This document shows positions 6,368 through 9,427 of a DNA stretch of 9,427 nucleotides, in pieces (the first letter of the stretch is position 1; each line of letters starts with the position of its first letter). This stretch comes from Porticoccaceae bacterium (GTDB taxonomy: Bacteria; Pseudomonadota; Gammaproteobacteria; Pseudomonadales; Porticoccaceae). Made by a program: the position numbers and the translations under genes. Location of the stretch: the NCBI GenBank assembly GCA_023255165.1, contig JALRJD010000037.1, positions 1 to 9,427 on the forward strand, written 5' to 3'. The notes beneath the pieces were generated by a model. That model was not told the DNA's origin. It ran no database searches and worked only from the letters and a program-made list of their open reading frames with translations.

Positions 6368-6724
6368 TTAATTTATCCAAATGCCATTGGTTACCTGGCA
6401 GTCGATGCTATCCAGTGCCATATGAATGGTCAGGCCAAGGCCCACCAGTCTGGTCACCGGAATAAAACAGAGCACTATATAGAGCGCGATAAACCATAGC
6501 TGGTGCAGCGGATGAAAGCCAATGCTGCAGCGACCGGGATCATAAATCGGGTTGGCCAGCAGATGGTCGATATCCACCAGCATAGTGGCGATAAGAATAA
6601 AATAGGCCAGTGGCCATTTTCCTGGAAGCCACTTTTTGGGAAACGGTCCATTGAGACGTTTATTTTGCATCAATAACGCCACCACCATTCCAGGCACCAA
6701 AAAGTGCAATGCGAGATGTAACAT
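6368..6724 (-). CDS. DUF6122-like small membrane protein with conserved His/Asp residues
   Basis: A 118-residue membrane protein with three to four hydrophobic segments (about 4-20, 37-52, 74-92, 94-108). It resembles the DUF6122 family as I recall it: an LHFLVPG start, the ATMLVDIDHLLANPIYDP block (46-63), RCSIGFHPLH (65-74) and IHMALDSIDC (100-109). The many buried polar residues (H3, H7, D51, D53, H54, H71, H74, H101, D105, D108) look like a metal site, reminiscent of the DUF457/YdjM-type membrane-bound hydrolases. That comparison is inference, and no reaction is known. The ATG shares one base with the TAA of the preceding alpha/beta hydrolase (TAATG), and there is no separate ribosome site, so its translation should depend on that gene. 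It is the last gene of the apparent ATPase-hydrolase unit. Confidence 0.78.
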   Translation of the reverse strand: MLHLALHFLVPGMVVALLMQNKRLNGPFPKKWLPGKWPLAYFILIATMLVDIDHLLANPIYDPGRCSIGFHPLHQLWFIALYIVLCFIPVTRLVGLGLTIHMALDSIDCQVTNGIWIN

Positions 6725-7647
6725 TATTTTGGCGCCTGTTCACTTGAGTGCGAACAGCAATGCAAAAATCGCAGATAGTGATCGGCCACTTCTGTCGGTG
6801 CTTCAACCTGCGGGTAGTGACCGATCCCGGGCAGTTCAGCGAGATAATCGAGACGGCAGTTAAGCGCCTGATAGCGCGCCACCATATGCCGCCCTGAAAC
6901 AGGATCCACAGAACCATTAATTAATCCCAGTGGGATGGTGGATTGTTGCAGCGCCGTCACCCAGCGCTCGCGGTGCTCAATGCGATCGCTGATATAGGTG
7001 ATCAGGTTATGGAAAACATGCTTGCCATTGTTGATATTGATCAGCCACCAAAATTGTTGCAACGCCTGTTCCGATGGTTTGCTGTGGGCGCCAAAGACCG
7101 AGCTAAAGTTGCGGCGAAACTGTTTAAAACTTGAGAGTTTGTTAACCAGCCAGCCAATTGGACTGAGCAGTAACTTTTGCGTTAACAGCGCGCGATGGGT
7201 CTCCGGAAACAGACCGCCATTGAGAAAACAGCAGGACAGCCACTCACCGGCACCCGTGCCTTCAAGTTGCCGGGCCAAAAGTTCCTGGGCAACCGTGTCG
7301 CCATAGTCGTGGGCCAAAACATGAAACTGGTTTAAATGTTTGGCCTTGACCAGGGCTTCAATCAGATCGGCCTGACCATGAATTGAATAATGGTGATTGT
7401 TGGGTTTGTCAGAAAAACCAAAGCCGAGCATATCCACGGCGATCAATCGGTACTGCTGGGCCAGCCTGTTCCAGATTGGCTGCCAGTCCCAGCTCGAGGT
7501 GGGGAAGCCGTGAATCATTAAAATGGTTGGCCGCTGGTGGTCGCCTTCATCGAGGGTAAAAATCGACTGACCGAGCAGATTGATAAGCTCGCCGCGCTGA
7601 CGCCATTGCTCAGGCCCGGCTGAGCCGTTTTCCCCTCTTTGATTCAC
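6724..7647 (-). CDS. MEST/PEG1-like alpha/beta hydrolase with Asp nucleophile
   Basis: A 307-residue alpha/beta-hydrolase fold enzyme. HGFPTSSWDW (46-55) forms the oxyanion-hole region. The nucleophile elbow reads LAHDYGDTVA, with D114 where esterases carry serine, as in haloalkane dehalogenases and epoxide hydrolases. The expected acid is D248 (GSVDPV) and the base H277 (GIGHYPQ), so the triad is complete. Several stretches match the vertebrate MEST (PEG1) protein as I remember it: DMLGFGFSDKP, HHYSI, HDYGDTVAQELL, NGGLFPETHR, KPSE, YISDR and RWV. The start is a GTG at 7647-7645, fixed by AGGAG (7659-7655) 7 bases before it. It lies 32 bases downstream of the F1 gamma gene and overlaps the DUF6122-like gene by one base. 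Substrate unknown; an epoxide, ester or halide are candidates. No signal peptide, so probably cytoplasmic or loosely membrane-bound. Confidence 0.9.
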   Translation of the reverse strand: MNQRGENGSAGPEQWRQRGELINLLGQSIFTLDEGDHQRPTILMIHGFPTSSWDWQPIWNRLAQQYRLIAVDMLGFGFSDKPNNHHYSIHGQADLIEALVKAKHLNQFHVLAHDYGDTVAQELLARQLEGTGAGEWLSCCFLNGGLFPETHRALLTQKLLLSPIGWLVNKLSSFKQFRRNFSSVFGAHSKPSEQALQQFWWLININNGKHVFHNLITYISDRIEHRERWVTALQQSTIPLGLINGSVDPVSGRHMVARYQALNCRLDYLAELPGIGHYPQVEAPTEVADHYLRFLHCCSHSSEQAPK

Positions 7648-7679
7648 CAGCAGACTCCTGTTTTAATTTTTATTGGCTG

Positions 7680-8498
7680 TCAGTTTTCCGTATTGAGCAA
7701 TATCACTTCAATTTCTTCAATGATTTCTTCCTGCCGCAGGGCATTTATTTTTCGTCCCAGCGCCTCTGTGCTGTCATCCAGGTGCCGGGTGGCCTGCTCC
7801 AGATGTTGCACTCGCTGTTGATTTTCCGCCATTAATGAAAGAAAAAGAATGCGCTGCAAACTGTTAAATAGGTAGTGCCCGGTAAGCTCAAACAGAAAGC
7901 TGACTGTCGACAGGGTTAACAGTGGCGCGGTGGTATAAGTGCAGGCCGCTTTGGCTGGTTTTTCAAATGGTGGCAGCAATGTCGCCGTGACGAGCTGTTG
8001 TGGATCTGCATGATGCAAGACCTGAAAGCAGGCAGCCTGTTGATATTTCGCCAGCGCTTGCGTCAGCGCATCGAGCACTGAAACAATTTCATCGACTGTA
8101 TCCGCACCCGGAATATAAATATTCTGGTCATGGTTTTTAGCGACCAGGGAATGCAATTTGCTGCCCACAATAATCAGTTGCGCACGCTGTCCGGTTTCCT
8201 GCGAGAAGCGTTTGTTCAACTCTTCAATCACCCGATCATTAAAGTTGCCGCAGAAGCCGCGCTCCGATCCGATAATCAGAATAACATTCAGTCTGGGTTT
8301 TACCTGCGGCAATATGTCGGAGTGAAAGCAGAGAAAATCATTGGCAAGTTCAGTCACTGAAGCGCTCAGGGCATTTTGCGCTTTGACCAGATGGCTCAGT
8401 TTATGGGATTCCATTGCCGCCAGTGTTTTCATTGAGCCGAGAATATTGCGAATCTCAGCCAGCTTGCGGCGATGTTTGTCGAGTTCATGGCGCCGCAT
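7680..8498 (-). CDS. atpG: alternate (N-type) F1Fo ATPase subunit gamma
   Basis: A 272-residue gamma subunit, the rotor shaft of the F1 sector, slightly shorter than the usual 285-290. The N-terminal helix begins RRHELDKHRRKLAEIRNILGSMKTLAAM and corresponds to the coiled-coil arm that enters the alpha3beta3 ring. The family motif GSERGFCGNFN is at 77-87, and the closing helix carries INALRQEEIIEEIEVI (251-266), matching the conserved end of gamma subunits. The divergent sequence, the lack of a delta gene before alpha, and the alpha-gamma order with gamma last fit the N-ATPase operon atpDCQRBEFAG described for laterally transferred, mostly Na+-translocating enzymes. In a housekeeping operon beta and epsilon would follow gamma; here a hydrolase does. 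Its start overlaps the alpha stop by 14 bases, indicating translational coupling. Confidence 0.9.
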   Translation of the reverse strand: MRRHELDKHRRKLAEIRNILGSMKTLAAMESHKLSHLVKAQNALSASVTELANDFLCFHSDILPQVKPRLNVILIIGSERGFCGNFNDRVIEELNKRFSQETGQRAQLIIVGSKLHSLVAKNHDQNIYIPGADTVDEIVSVLDALTQALAKYQQAACFQVLHHADPQQLVTATLLPPFEKPAKAACTYTTAPLLTLSTVSFLFELTGHYLFNSLQRILFLSLMAENQQRVQHLEQATRHLDDSTEALGRKINALRQEEIIEEIEVILLNTEN

Positions 8499-9427
8499 CG
8501 GAATCGTTTTCCAGTGCCTGCAACCACGCTTGCAACGCGCTCTGCCACTGCTCCCGGGGGCTGTCCAGGGTCAGATCGGATGTCTGTTGCCACTCTGCCA
8601 ACGCTGCCATTGTCGGTCTTATCTGCTTGAGTTCGATGCTTTCAAATAACCCGTCATTGAAAGCGATCAGCCAGGCCAGTTGAAATTCAATCGCCAGCGG
8701 TGCCAGCCTTTCCTGGCGCAATAATTCGCGCAGGATGCGTCCGCGTTTCAGCGCGATCTCCATGCTCGCTTCAAGTCTTGCGCCAAAGCGGGTGTAAATT
8801 TCCAGTTCGAGAAATTGCAGATAGTCGAGTTTCATGCGCCCGGCTTCATTTTTGATGGCGTCGTGCTGGGCGCGCCCACCGATTCGAGAGACTGACAGAG
8901 GTATATCAATTGCGGGTCGAAGGCCAGCGACAAACAGTTCGCGATCGAGATAGATCTGGCCATCGGTTATCGAAATCAAATTGGTCGGTATATAGGCGGC
9001 AATTTCACCTTGCTGGGTTTCGATAATCGGCAGTGCTGTCATGCTGCCACCGCCATGCCCCGCGTTAAGACAGGTGGCGCGCTCAAGCAGCCGCGCATGC
9101 AGGTAAAAAATATCGCCGGGAAATGCTTCGCGCCCCGGCGGGCGACGGATCAGCAGCGACAGTTCGCGGTAGGTTTTGGCGTGGGTCGAGAGATCGTCGT
9201 AGAGGATCAATGTATCCTGACCCTGTTGCATCCAGTACTCGGCGATGGTGCACCCGGCGAATGGAGCAAGATGCTGGAGCCCGGGCAGGGTGTTGGCTTC
9301 AGCGACAACGACTGTGGTGTAGTCGAGTGCATTGTGGGCCTTTAACAGCTCGATGGTGTTGACTAAGGTCGAGCGCTTTTGCCCGATCAGCACGTACACG
9401 CAACGTACATTTTTATCTTTCTGATTG
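8485..9427 (-). CDS. atpA: alternate (N-type) F1Fo ATPase subunit alpha, C-terminal part (5' end outside window)
   Basis: About 313 residues are visible and the frame is open to the window edge, reading N-Q-K-D-K-N-V-R-C-V-Y-V-L-I-G-Q-K. The GTG at 9399 is therefore internal and not the start; the Walker A region lies outside. Clear alpha-subunit landmarks: VYVLIGQK, LAPFAGCTIAEYW, LILYDDLSTHAKTYRELSLL, RRPPGREAFPGDIFYLHARL, ALPIIETQQGE, ISITDGQIYLDRELF, and the PAIDIPLSVSRIGG signature with the arginine that serves as the alpha arginine finger. The segment between LHARLLERA and GSMTALPI is short, and the C-terminal region (RMKLDYLQFLELEIYTRFGA) is of the alternate F1 type rather than the housekeeping type. 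Ion specificity sits in the c subunit and cannot be judged here. The TGA overlaps the gamma start. Confidence 0.92.
   Translation of the reverse strand, partial: NQKDKNVRCVYVLIGQKRSTLVNTIELLKAHNALDYTTVVVAEANTLPGLQHLAPFAGCTIAEYWMQQGQDTLILYDDLSTHAKTYRELSLLIRRPPGREAFPGDIFYLHARLLERATCLNAGHGGGSMTALPIIETQQGEIAAYIPTNLISITDGQIYLDRELFVAGLRPAIDIPLSVSRIGGRAQHDAIKNEAGRMKLDYLQFLELEIYTRFGARLEASMEIALKRGRILRELLRQERLAPLAIEFQLAWLIAFNDGLFESIELKQIRPTMAALAEWQQTSDLTLDSPREQWQSALQAWLQALENDSDAAP

Noticed and set aside
8485..9399. GTG at 9399 as the start of the alpha subunit
   Set aside because: The frame is open to the window edge with conserved alpha-subunit residues before it, and the nucleotide-binding domain's Walker A must lie upstream.

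Overview
The window reads as chromosomal DNA of a Gram-negative bacterium, most likely a gammaproteobacterium of marine or aquatic type. This rests on the gene content (periplasmic PQQ-type sugar dehydrogenase, membrane fatty acid desaturase, bile-acid/sodium symporter family carrier, alternate F1Fo ATPase), balanced base composition and mostly Shine-Dalgarno-led starts. The assignment is inference; no rRNA or tRNA is present to anchor it. Coding density is high and no gene-free stretch exceeds 300 bases.

Left part, + strand (1-5309). A ThuA-like protein enters from outside the window and ends at 558. After a 165-base gap comes a stand-alone AAA_14/DUF4143 ATPase (724-1968). Directly before its start lie three 13-bp direct repeats spaced exactly 22 bp. 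A membrane fatty acid desaturase follows (2007-2951). Next is a translationally coupled pair: a four-helix membrane protein (3078-3530) and a secreted PQQ-dependent aldose/sorbosone-type dehydrogenase (3527-4666). After a 235-base leader rich in alternative hairpins and one perfect inverted repeat, a two-helix membrane protein of unknown function (4902-5309) closes this half. It is followed by a strong hairpin terminator (5331-5360).

Right part, - strand (5371-9427). Reading in the direction of transcription, the window opens inside the alpha subunit of an alternate (N-type) F1Fo ATPase. Its stop overlaps the start of the gamma subunit by 14 bases. This is the known 3' end of the atpDCQRBEFAG-type operon. 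Thirty-two bases on is an alpha/beta hydrolase that closely resembles the vertebrate MEST/PEG1 protein, with an aspartate nucleophile in the HDYGD motif. Its stop codon overlaps the start of a small DUF6122-like membrane protein. A separate bile-acid/sodium symporter family carrier with a hairpin in its leader ends head-on against the shared terminator.

The two halves converge at about 5360. The alpha-gamma-hydrolase-DUF6122 run is probably one transcription unit with the ATPase. The ATPase at 724-1968 looks like an independent, possibly mobile accessory gene placed between unrelated metabolic genes. The points that most deserve a second look are the phased repeat array before that ATPase, the MEST-like hydrolase linked to the ATPase operon, and the structured leader at 4712-4815.
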